From the NCBI GenBank assembly GCA_001662425.1, contig BDDC01000089.1:47244-111243 (forward strand): a stretch of DNA of 64,000 nucleotides. The letters run 5' to 3'. Below the pieces are notes generated by a model, which made no database searches, had not been told where the DNA came from, and worked only from the letters and a program-made list of their open reading frames with translations. This DNA comes from Chlamydomonas sphaeroides. Lineage: Eukaryota; Chlorophyta; Chlorophyceae; Chlamydomonadales; Chlamydomonadaceae. The position numbers and the translations under genes are program-made. Of the stretch, positions 55,201 to 64,000 are shown piece after piece (positions within the stretch are counted from its first letter, which is position 1; each line of letters begins with the position of its first letter).

Positions 55201-56649
55201 CAACACCCGTCCCCTCCATCCCCTCCAACACCCAGTGCCCCGCAGCCAGGCCGCGCCGCACCTCCGCGCCGCCCTGCCCCGGTCCGGCGCCCGCCGGCTG
55301 GCTTGCTGTTGCGTGGTACCGCTTGATGACGTGCGTCCAGATGTTCTGAACCTCCTTGCGGGTGACCGGCTTGACCTGACGACAGGGTGCGCGGCCGGGT
55401 TGGGAGCGCGGAAGCGGAGTCGGGACAGGACAGAGCGGGGCGAGGGGGAGCGAGCAGCAGCGCCCAGGGATGTGTGGAAGGGCTGGGGGCGGCTGGGCAT
55501 CATTTGCAAAACCACGGGCGCTGCCCGCAGGCGCCAGTAGCCAGCATGGGACGTTCACGGGCCGGTGTCAGCTCCCAAGCTCCCGGAAAGGCCCGCCACG
55601 GCCCGGGGAAACGGCCCACAGGGCTCCCCAGCAGCGTCCCGGGCGTTGTGCGGCCGGCTACGGGGGCCTTGCGCTGGCGAGGCAGGAGGACGCCTGTCCC
55701 AGATTCAAAAATGGATGGGCCCATGCCACCAGCCGGGAGTGTGGGGGCCCCCACGGGCTGGTTAGCTGGCGTGGAGAGTCCCCGGCCGCTGCGTGGACCA
55801 GGTGCTCACCAGGTACTCCTCTGCGCCTCCCAGCAGCGCCGCGCACATGGTTTCCTGCGCCTCGCTGGCTGACATCACTGCGGACAGCAACAACAGGGTG
55901 TCAGCTTCGAAGAAGCTGAAAAAGGGCGTAGCCCGGCCGCACCACCCCGTAATGTGTCGCTGACAGAGGAGCGGGGAAGGCCAGGTGCGGAAAGTGCTGG
56001 AGGGGTCGACGCTGTGGAGGTCTAGGGATGCATGTTGCGGTGGTGACGAGCGTGTGGCAACTATGTGCTGGCGGCGTGCAGGAGGGCTGGGTTGGAGTGA
56101 CGGCCTGAGCCCGCAGCGGCGGCGGGCGGTGCTTACTGATGACGGGCACATGCGAGAGGTGCTGGTGGCTGCGCACAAAGCGCAGCAGCTCCAGGCCGCC
56201 CACGTCAGGCATCATGACGTCCTGTGGAGTGATGAGTGAGGGGGAACAGGGGGCAAAGGGGTTCGTGCTCGGGGCCGGCTGGCGCGTGGCTGGCAACGTA
56301 GCTGTCGATGGGACACGGCTTTGGCCAGGTGTGGCCGAACGTGCGGCCCGCACCGTGAGGATGAGCTGAAAAGCCCCGGGACCAGCCTTAGACAGCACAT
56401 CCAGTGCCTGCGTTCCACTCTCCGCGATGGTGACTGCGAGGGGCAGAAGGGTCCGCCGCGTCGCGATTTGCGTGGTCATAGTCAACCGCGTGCGCCGTCC
56501 CTCGCACCCTTGTATTTGCACGTCCGCAACAAGTTGCCGACAACGAGGCGCGTCAGGCGCTCATCATCAACGAGCAGGACGTGAATGTCGCTCGGGTTGA
56601 GTGCAGCGAGCCCGGCCGCGTCGAGGGCAGGAGCAAGTGCAGCTGCCAT
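50183..56649 (-). CDS. Receiver domain-SPA1-like fusion (kinase-like remnant, coiled coil, WD40), 1298 aa
   Basis: Twelve exons: 56508-56649, 56354-56433, 56137-56221, 55810-55877, 55262-55375, 54884-55078, 54547-54726, 53942-54277, 53028-53717, 51435-52628, 51066-51185 and 50183-50875. They total 3897 nt, all in phase. Residues about 22-145 are a response-regulator receiver with all key residues: D28/D29 (VLLVDDERL), D75 (DVMMPD), S105 (VIMMSA), K127 (YLVKPV). Residues about 164-380 are Ala/Gly-rich. Then comes the SPA kinase-like part: NLLKWLRRPSRAV...FWIFCEV, CGLRPSKLQL, SASDMFALGLLFFELF, KEAAFALALLHPSAASRP. A coiled coil follows (FLRTLRKRKLAELAGLESEL), then a COP1/SPA WD40 propeller (FDRDDEFFAIAGVGKRIKIY, GHSKAVSYVRF, STDNTLRLW, SETNRVFCYHH). 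SPA proteins partner COP1 in a CUL4-based ubiquitin ligase that represses light responses. The kinase N-lobe is missing. Confidence 0.87.
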
Positions 56650-57314
56650 CGTGTGTGGCCGTCGTGTTCTCGTCTGGGCAGGTCGCGCAGCTTAAGCGCC
56701 TATGCAGAGTCCTTTCGTCTGCGTTACGATAGGTTCAGGCATCCTGCAGCACATCATGATCAGAATCAAGCGTAGTATAGAACGGACCACAGTTCTGTGG
56801 TCGTCATGTTGTCGACCACCAAGTGGCTGACCAACATACCCACGACACGCGTTGGCGCCCCCTCGCCGCCCCCCTCCTCCCCGGGAACCTGCCTTGTTTC
56901 CCCCAGCCAGCTCGCCAGCTCGCTCTGCCCTTAAATTGCCTCTAGCACGCCGTTTGCATGGGTTGCAACCTCGAAACGGTGGATCGCTCGTCGACTGCCT
57001 TCTTTATGTTTGCGTCGCCGGCATCAGCAGGCATCAGCCAGCAGTTTACAAGGCGACGGCGTCGAGGGCGTACGCAGAGATGTTGTTGAACCGACTGGCA
57101 TCATAAATGTGGTCAAAGGTTGGTACACCTTTGACCTGGCGGTCGAAAGTCCTTTGCCCATGTCACCCCGCGGCCCATGTTCGCTTCCTGAACTGAGAGT
57201 GACCGCTGCATACGCTTGCCTGATAGCTTGCCCCAGTCGACGAATTGCATAGAGCCCATTCATCTTACCTGTTGTTGCCTTAGAGGCTCCACGCCCATTC
57301 GTTAGGAAGCTCGC
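56650..57314. promoter_or_regulatory. Shared upstream region of the receiver-SPA and AP2 genes
   Basis: The two genes diverge from this 0.7-kb interval, so it should hold both promoters. No TATA box or defined light-response element was recognised with confidence. The exact right border depends on the uncertain first AP2 exon. Confidence 0.4.
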
Positions 57315-60168
57315 ATGGGCGGTCACACCCAAGGTCCGTACACAATGAGGCCGCTCACTCCTCTGTCGGTGCCATTCTCACACAGTCACGGAAACGCAAC
57401 ATACCTTGGAAGCTTGTCGCGACAACTAAGCACCGGCGAACAACGCAAGACGCCAACAAGCCTCGGGCACGCGCGTGAACTGCACTATCCTAGCGAAGGT
57501 CGAGCGTCGGTCATACCTCCTATTGGTAGCTGCGCAGCACGCACCCGCTAAGGGCTCGCGACGCCTTGAGATAACGTCGTCGCCCGCTACACCGTGCCTC
57601 GTGGTGGTCGGCCTTTTCTGAACAGACAGGTAATTGAGCGGCCACCTCACCTCAGCAATCTGCATTGTCAGCTCCCGGCGTTCGTGGACGACGTGGTGAC
57701 GCGCGCATCGCCTAATGCTTTCGTAGGAAACCTGGCTTCCCGGAACAAGGCGCGCGGCCGCTCCGGCGGGGGCACGCGCGCGCGTGGGAAGGACGACGCA
57801 GACTATGAACTCAGCCACGAGCCCGACGACCGTGTTGCAAACAGCGACAAGCCGCTGAGCAGCAAATACCGCGGCGTTTGCTGGAATCGCAAGGTGTGTA
57901 AACCTTGGAAACATTGCCGCTTTGCACGCACACGTATGGTGCGGCCAAAGGGCCGCCGCTCTCCTCGCAATACACCAACCCACCCCCCGCCCATCCCCCC
58001 ACCCACAGAACAAGCGCTGGCAGGCAGCCATCAACTCCGGCGGCAAATATGTCTATCTGGTAAGCCCAGCGCAACGCCCTATGGCGTGGTGACGGTGGCC
58101 GCCGCCGGCCCTAGCAGTCGTCGCCCCCACCCCCCGCGCTGATGCACCAACCTAATTGCTCTCACTCCCTCATCGCTCGCCCACACCTGGGCAGGGCTCC
58201 TTCCTGTCTGAGCACGAAGCGGCTCGCGCTTTTGACAAGGCTGCCGTCAAGCTCCGAGGCACCCGAGGTGCGCACCGTGCAGCATGCGCCCTTCGCGCGC
58301 CCGGATGCAGCGGCGGCCCTTGCCCCACCACCGAGCTCCGCTCGTGCGCCGGCCAGCTGTCCTGCCGCCCCGTGGGCCGCCACATCAACCGTCCCTGACC
58401 CACTTGCCCAATCTCACAAACCCTCACCCAGCGCCCGACCCACATGCCCAACTCCGTAACCGCCGCAGCCAAGCTCAACTTCCCGTACGCCGACTACGTG
58501 GACGAGGCGGGAAACCTGCTGGACGATCCCAAAATGCGAACGGTCATGAACAAAATCGACGCGCTGCAGAACACACCCGGGGGCGGCGGCGGTGGCCCCA
58601 GCGCCTCGGACACGAGTCGGCGCCACACCGCCGACGAGCTAAGCGGCCTCAGCGATGCGCCCGGCGGCGCTGCCTGCATGGACGACCACACGGGCGGCGT
58701 CGATAACAGCGTGGGCCTCGGCGGCGGCCGTGGCAGCGGCGGCAGCAGCTACGGCCGCCAGCCCCTGCCGCTGCCGCTGCCGCTGCCGGCGGCGCCGATG
58801 GAGGCGGGCGGCGGTGGCCGGTCGCAGCCGGGCAGCAGCAGCGACGGCGCGGCGGACTGGCGGCACGCGATGCAGCCGCATGCGCCCGTCATCGACCTGT
58901 CGCTGGGCGCGGGCCAGGCGGGCGGCTCGCACCCGCACCATGACGACCCGCCGCTGTTCCCCGCCTTCCCCGACCACCTGGACGCCAGCGACGTCGGCGG
59001 CGGCGGCGGCGGCGGCGGCGGGCTGCCCGGCGCCGCGCAGCCGCTGACGCTGCCGCTGGCCCTGCCCCAGGCGCTACCGTCGTCGTTGGGGCGCGGCGGC
59101 CCCGCCGTCACGTCGGGCCGCGGCGGCCGCCACGCGACGCCGGCTTCCGGCAACATGAACCTGCACGGACTGGGTGGGCCGCTGCACGCGCCGGCCTCTC
59201 ACCAAGGCGCCTACGGCGCGAGCGCGGGGCAGTACGGCGCCGGCCCCCTGGCGCCGACGCTGCACCTCGGCTCCTCGCACAACCACTACAACCAGCCGTT
59301 GGCATCCAACGCCAACGCCAGCGGCTCGGGCTCCGGGCGCGATGGCGCAGGTGGGGGAGGTGGCGGCGGCGGCGGCGGCGGCGGCGGTGGCTCGGGACGC
59401 GACGGCGGGGCCTCGGTGCGCGCGTCCATCCTGCGCGAGCTGCCGCCGGGCTGCACGCTGCTGGCGCTGGTGCCCAACCGCTTCGCCAACAGCCGCGAGG
59501 AGATGTGCGGCGCGCTGTACGCCGACGCTGCGGCGCCGGGGCTGGTGGGGAGCAGCGTGTGGACGGGCGCGTCCATCATCCGCATGGGGCTGTACGACAC
59601 GGAGCGCGACGCGCGCCAGGCCGCCATCAAGTGCATGCAGCTGTACTGGGCGTTCTGCTCCGACGAGTGGCGTGTTGACTTTTACAACGCGCTGACCACC
59701 ATGGGCAGCAACGCCGGCATCAGCGCCGAGGCCGCCGCCGGCGCCGCGCTGGCGGGCGAGGCGCGCGGCGTGTACGCGGACGCCGGGCCCGCAGCGGCGG
59801 CGCCGGAGCCGGCGGCGGGGCCGGGGCCGTCGGGGTCGGGCCAGCACCACTCGCTGGGCTCGGGTCAGGGCGCGGGGCTGTCGGAACTGTTCACGTACAT
59901 GACGGGCCTCTCGCGGCGGCCCGGCGACGACGACGGCGGCGGCGGCGGCGGGGGCCTGGCGTACGGGTCCGGCGGCGGCGGCGGGTCCAAGCGGCAGGCG
60001 GCGGAGCAGCTGGGTGGTGAGTACGGCCTGGTGAAGCGGCAGCGGCTGGAGGTGGGCGACGTGCCTGCGGAGGAGCTGGGGCCCCTGGAGGACGAGCGGC
60101 GGACGGCGCACCGGTTGCAGCTGAGCGCGGTGGTGCGGCAGCTGCAGGCGGCGGCCGGCTCCATGTGA
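57315..60168 (+). CDS. AP2/ERF-domain transcription factor, about 669 aa
   Basis: Well-supported exons are 57727(?)-57893, 58009-58059, 58195-58267 and 58469-60168, ending at TGA 60166. The AP2 domain is assembled across four exons: SSKYRGVCWNRK, NKRWQAAINSGGKYVYL, GSFLSEHEAARAFDKAAVKL and AKLNFPYADYV. This gives the three-strand plus helix fold, with the YRG and the Arg/Trp contacts expected for GC-box-type DNA binding. The long last exon is Gly/Ala/Pro-rich with (G)n runs, and holds one conserved-looking globular stretch (PPGCTLLALVPNRFANSREE to about SDEWRVDFYNALTTMGS). The start is unresolved: a 19-nt first exon at 57315 (MGGHTQ, donor GTCCGT) fits phase, but the frame is also open upstream of 57727 without an ATG. 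The role is transcriptional regulation in the nucleus; targets are unknown. Confidence 0.82.
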
Positions 60169-60494
60169 GGGAGCAGCTGTCGGTGCAGGGCGCCATGGTG
60201 CTGCCGGGCGCGAGCGGCTGCCGGAATGGTTTGGCTTCTGGCACGCGGTACGGCGGTTACATGTTTGTCGTTTGTCTGGTGCTGGGCGCGGGCGCTGCTG
60301 CACTTTTGCGGTTGTTTCGTATATTTACTCATGTGCGACGTCGTCGGCCGCTCGTACGGCACGACGAGCGCTTGACGCAGGATGGATGTCCGCTGTCTGG
60401 CGCGCTGCGATGCCAGTGCAGCCTGCCGGCGCTGTGGGCCGGCCCCAAACTAGTGCGACTTTGATGCTTTGGACTCGCATGCCCCGCCTCCTCC

Positions 60495-60499
60495 TGTAA
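60495..60499 (+). terminator. Poly(A) signal TGTAA, AP2 gene
   Basis: TGTAA about 330 nt after the TGA at 60166. Confidence 0.5.
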
Positions 60500-61675
60500 G
60501 GGGCCGTGTGCCGTACGCGCATGTGCGCTCCACTCCATTGGCCCCGCACTACATGTACCGGTATAGCTCATCACCCCACACATGCCTCCCCTGATGATGA
60601 GCCCCAGCCATCCGCATCACCGCCCCCGGGCCCGCCTCCATCCTCGTGCGGACTCCAGCTCACCAAAGGGGGCCTCCACGATCCCTACCGCAGCCGTCCA
60701 CTCACTGGCTCATGTGTTCAACTTATAAGGCCGAGATAGAGTACCGCGCATTTGCTGTCCCCCAGCACCGACTGCCAGAGGCTAGCGAGGCGATCAGTGC
60801 CAGCTTACTATGCCGGGTATGCAGCGAGCATCTATCGTGCAGCAGCCCGCGGCGATCCGGGTGCGCATGTGGCGGCGAGTAAGGCCAGCAGCGCTTGGTT
60901 CGTGATGTCGGGGACAGGCCTGACAGGTTGGCTGGGGCGGAGGTGAGGGGGGGCGGAGGAACCCCTGGCGGAGGTCAGAGGCAGCGGGGGCCGACCAGGG
61001 GCAAGCCTGGGCTGTATGCCGAGGAAGTCGTGGCGTGCCAGACGATGCCAGCGGGCTTCGACGAGGTGGTTGGACAAAGGGCCCCCTCCGGAATGGGAGA
61101 AAGGCCTGCCGGCCGGCCCCACGGATCTGAGCTCCTTCAGTTCAAGGCGTCTGAGCGGGCGGTCGTGGCGAGGCCTGGCGCGGCGGCGAAGGATCAACGG
61201 GCAAAAGCAGGGGACACCCCCCCCTGGTCAAAAGTCCACGCAGGCTAGCAGGAACCGGTTAGGAGCAGGCAGCAGACTCAACCGGCGGCGTACGGAGCCA
61301 GGGCTGACCTCGAGGAAAGACGACTATACTGCCGCGATCGACGCCTTAATTCCTAAAGGACTGCACGAGGCCTGCGCGCGCAGCGTTATCGGCGCAGCGC
61401 CGCCGTTACGGGTACCGCGGCGGTTCGAGTCAGCGCACAGCTCACAAATTGCTGCGCCTATGCCGGACTGAGATAGACACGGTCCTGATGTTTGAGCGTG
61501 CAGCAACATGCGCGGCGTTAACGCGGCACAGCAAAACCGAGGGGGCCGTTTCTTGAATGAGCGCCTCGCTTGCGTAACACTCTCCGGCATGCTCGCGTTC
61601 CATAGGCTGATACCTTGAACTCGACATAGGACCAACACACCCACGTTCAAACTCCACACGATTATATAACACGAT
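60500..61675. other. Intergenic region, no recognised gene
   Basis: Open frames on both strands show no conserved domain I can name. A frame at 60895-61248 on the plus strand has a less GC-biased look and could be a fragment of a mobile element, but no reverse transcriptase, integrase or transposase motif is visible. Confidence 0.3.
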
Positions 61676-64000
61676 ATGATGCGCGACAGCTCCCCCGCAA
61701 CGCCAGCTTGTAGCTCGGCCATCACCGACAGTGCCGCTGGCTCCCTAGCGGCCATCGCACTGGCCACGCTTCCCCTCGCGGCCAACCTCGCGTGCTGCTG
61801 GCCGCTCTCAGCTCCCCCTGCCCGCCCCTCCGCGGGGCAGACGCCCGCTGCGGGCGGCTCCTCCCTGCCGCTGCAGCTGCCGCAGCTGCTGGCCCTCGAG
61901 CTGCTTGCGCTGCTGCTGCTGGGGTCCGTGCAGCGCCTGGTGTCCCCGCTACGTGATCGGCTCACCAAGCCGGCGCCCGCGGGCCGGTGGCGTGACTGGC
62001 GCCATGCCGCGCTGCTGGCGCCGCGGGCTGCCGGCATCGCGCACGCGCTGAGTGGCGGCCTGCTGGCGCTCTTCATCGTCCTGGACTTCTTCTGGGGCGG
62101 CGGCGGCGGCGGCTGGGTCGCGCGGCTGCTGGCGGCGCAGCGGGGCCAGGCGCTGGCGCTGCATGCGGCGGTGGCGGCGGCGGCGGTGGCTCTGCACGCC
62201 AGCAGCGGCGGCGGCACGCTGGTGCGTTCCGTTGCGGCCGCTTGCCGGCGTGGATGGAAGGGTTCTGGGTTGGGGCTGGTGGCTACTCCCGTGGCGCCAG
62301 GGGTGAAGGGCGGTGGGGAGTGCGGAGATGAGGCCGCTCGGTTGGCCCCGTGCCGTGGGGAACGGGGCACCCGTCCCGACACGCCTCGGCCAGGCCGCCC
62401 AAACCGCCCTCCTTCCCCTCAGACGGCGCAGCGCGCCTTCCCCAGCCCCTCCCGCCCAACCCCCGCCGGCGGGCTGTGGACTCGAACCGCCTCACATCTC
62501 ACGGCTGCCGCCGCCAGCGCCTGGGCCGGCTACCTCCTGGCCTCCTCTGCCTCCGCCGGTCGGCGCACCTGCGCCCCACACGGCGGGGGTGTGGACGCCC
62601 CCGGTGTGGCGGCGGCGGCGGTGAGCGGCTGCGCAGCGGCGGGGCTCTACGCGGCGGCGCTGGATGCGCTGACGGTGGCGGCGGGAGTACTGGCGAAGCC
62701 GCAGGGCAAGCAGGAGACGGAGCGGCAGGGTGCGGCAGGGGGCGCAGGTGGGGACTGCTGGGCTTCGGCTAAGCAGGCTGGGGGCTAGGGCGGGGCTGCA
62801 AGCCGTATGGTCTGCCGCTGCTCTGCCGCTGCCTGGCAAGAAGCGCCCGCACCTCCTGTCGCCCGAGAGATAGTTCACATGCTCCTGACTTCATTGTTTG
62901 TTATGACACTTACGGGGCGTCCGCAGGGCCGTCCAGCAGCGCCGCCGGACCATGCCCGGGCCCGCGGGCCGAGCGGGGCGCTGCCGAGCGGGGCGCTGCC
63001 GAGCGGGGCGCTGCCGAGCGGGGCGCTGCCGAGCGGGGTGCTGCCGAGCGGGGCGCTGCCGAGCGGGGCGCTGCCGAGGGGGGCACTGCCGCGGTTGCAG
63101 CCGCGCCGGCCGCACCCGCCGTGGCTGGCGCAGAGCCCGGCTGCGAGGCTGCTGAGGGTGAGGAGGTCCCCTGGTCCGCGGGCTGCGATCCACCCAGCAG
63201 CGGCACCGGCGGCCGCCGGTCAGCCGGCCGCAGCGGCCGCGGCCGCAGCCCGGCCGGGGAGGGGGATCGTGGCGGCGCCGGCGACGACGCCGACGACGCC
63301 GTGGCCAGCAGCGCCTCGTGCCACGACCCGGGACCTCCATCCCCGCCACCTAGTCTGTCCGGTGCCGGCGCCGCCGCTGGTTCCAGCCAGCTGGCAACGG
63401 CTCCGCCGGCGGCTCTGGCGGCGGGGGCTTCCCCGGCCGATGGCGGCCCACTGACGGCGGCACCCGCCGCTCGGCCGGAGCCTGTCCTCCGGCTCCAAGG
63501 GGGGGCTCGGAGCTCTGATGCGGCGCCCGGTCCCGTCGTACCCCGCCCACTTCGCCCGCTGCATCGTCCCCTGGTGGCGAGTATCGAGGTCGGCTTCAAG
63601 GTGTGTGCGGCTCGCTCGCCCACGAAAGGACTTAAATACCATGCGCAATAGTCATGTGCAGTGCTTTGCATACCCTGCGTGGTGCGTGAGGGCAGCGATT
63701 TACTCCCGTTTCACCAGAACCCGACGCAATGCCAATCAGCACTGCCTGCCTGCCTGCCTCCTACGCCTGCCTGCTTGGCTGCCTGCCCGTGCCCACGAAG
63801 CGCCATCCCCAGCGCCACGTGAGCCCGCCCCTGAACCCGACCAGTCCTCCACCCTGACTTGCCCTTTCATGAATATCTTCATAAGGGCTATAGGAGCCCA
63901 CTCATGCCGCTCCCGCCGCCCCTCGCACCCCACCCACAGGTGGAGCCCCCTGCCGGCTGCAGCTTCGAGGAGGCGGAGGCCGTCGTCGAGGCGGCGGGCC
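61676..64000 (+). CDS. Polytopic membrane protein of unknown function, C-terminus outside window
   Basis: ATG 61676 lies 14 nt after an AT-rich ATTATATAACACG. The proposed exons are 61676-62221, 62423-62747, 62927-63600 and 63941-64000+, all in phase. The first two encode about five or six hydrophobic helices, for example SLAAIALATLPLAANLACCW, LLALELLALLLLGSV, LSGGLLALFIVLDFFW and HLTAAAASAWAGYLLASSA. The third encodes an (ERGAA)n repeat and a long Ala/Gly/Pro/Ser-rich, probably disordered region ending LVASIEVGFK. The fourth begins VEPPAGCSFEEAEAVVEAAG. The frame stays open across the putative intron 62222-62422. Without the 62747 donor the ORF ends at TAG 62786, giving a separate 370-aa protein; then 62927 onward would be another gene. 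I recognise no family. Confidence 0.45.
62971..63090 (+). repeat. 15-bp coding minisatellite (ERGAA)n
   Basis: Eight tandem units of GAGCGGGGCGCTGCC, the last diverged. In the proposed frame they encode seven ERGAA and one EGGTA. Unit length is a multiple of three, so copy changes keep frame. Confidence 0.8.

Noticed and set aside
55075..56649. Stand-alone receiver protein separate from SPA
   Set aside because: The receiver frame would end only about 100 bp before the first SPA ATG, leaving no room for a 3' UTR and promoter, and phase is continuous across the junction. It is kept as the main alternative to test.
60895..61248. Possible retrotransposon fragment
   Set aside because: No reverse transcriptase, integrase or terminal repeat could be identified.

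Overview
The window looks like nuclear DNA of a volvocine green alga (Chlamydomonas, Gonium or Volvox relative). It is very GC-rich, with many short exons, GTGAGC/GTGCGT donors and GCAG acceptors. TGTAA poly(A) signals follow several stops, (SP)n hydroxyproline-type linkers occur in secreted proteins, and low-complexity repeats are frequent. No bacterial features, tRNA or rRNA genes were recognised. All exon models were assembled by hand from splice sites, reading phase and similarity between copies. They are internally consistent in phase but have no transcript support.

Left part (1-42.3 kb): a family of secreted ricin-B-type (beta-trefoil) lectin proteins. Gene A (minus, 3022 to beyond base 1) is cut by the window edge. 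A decayed relative lies at 4.4-4.8 kb. Gene C (plus, 6097-14049) has 21 exons, 666 aa and three trefoils. Gene B (plus, 15248-36039) has 53 exons, 1621 aa and eight trefoils; six of these come from a repeated five- or six-exon cassette separated by proline-rich linkers. Gene G (minus, 42307-38004) has 12 exons, 331 aa and one trefoil with a proline-rich tail. B and G are convergent. An assembly gap of 471 N sits inside a (CCTG)n tract in an intron of B. The stretch 42.3-47.0 kb holds duplicated, apparently decaying blocks, one of which resembles the 3' end of gene G.

Right part (47-64 kb): a small RS-RRM splicing factor (minus, 48669-47022), then a 12-exon gene (minus, 56649-50183). The latter encodes an intact response-regulator receiver domain joined in frame to a SPA1-like protein (kinase-like remnant, coiled coil, COP1/SPA-type WD40). 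This receiver-SPA fusion is the most striking item in the window. Head-to-head with it is an AP2/ERF transcription factor gene (plus, to 60168), so a putative light-signalling component and a transcription factor may share a promoter region. The window ends in a plus-strand gene for a polytopic membrane protein of unknown function with an ERGAA repeat, cut by the right edge.

Together the window shows one tandemly expanding extracellular-matrix-type lectin family next to unrelated regulatory genes (splicing, light signalling, transcription).
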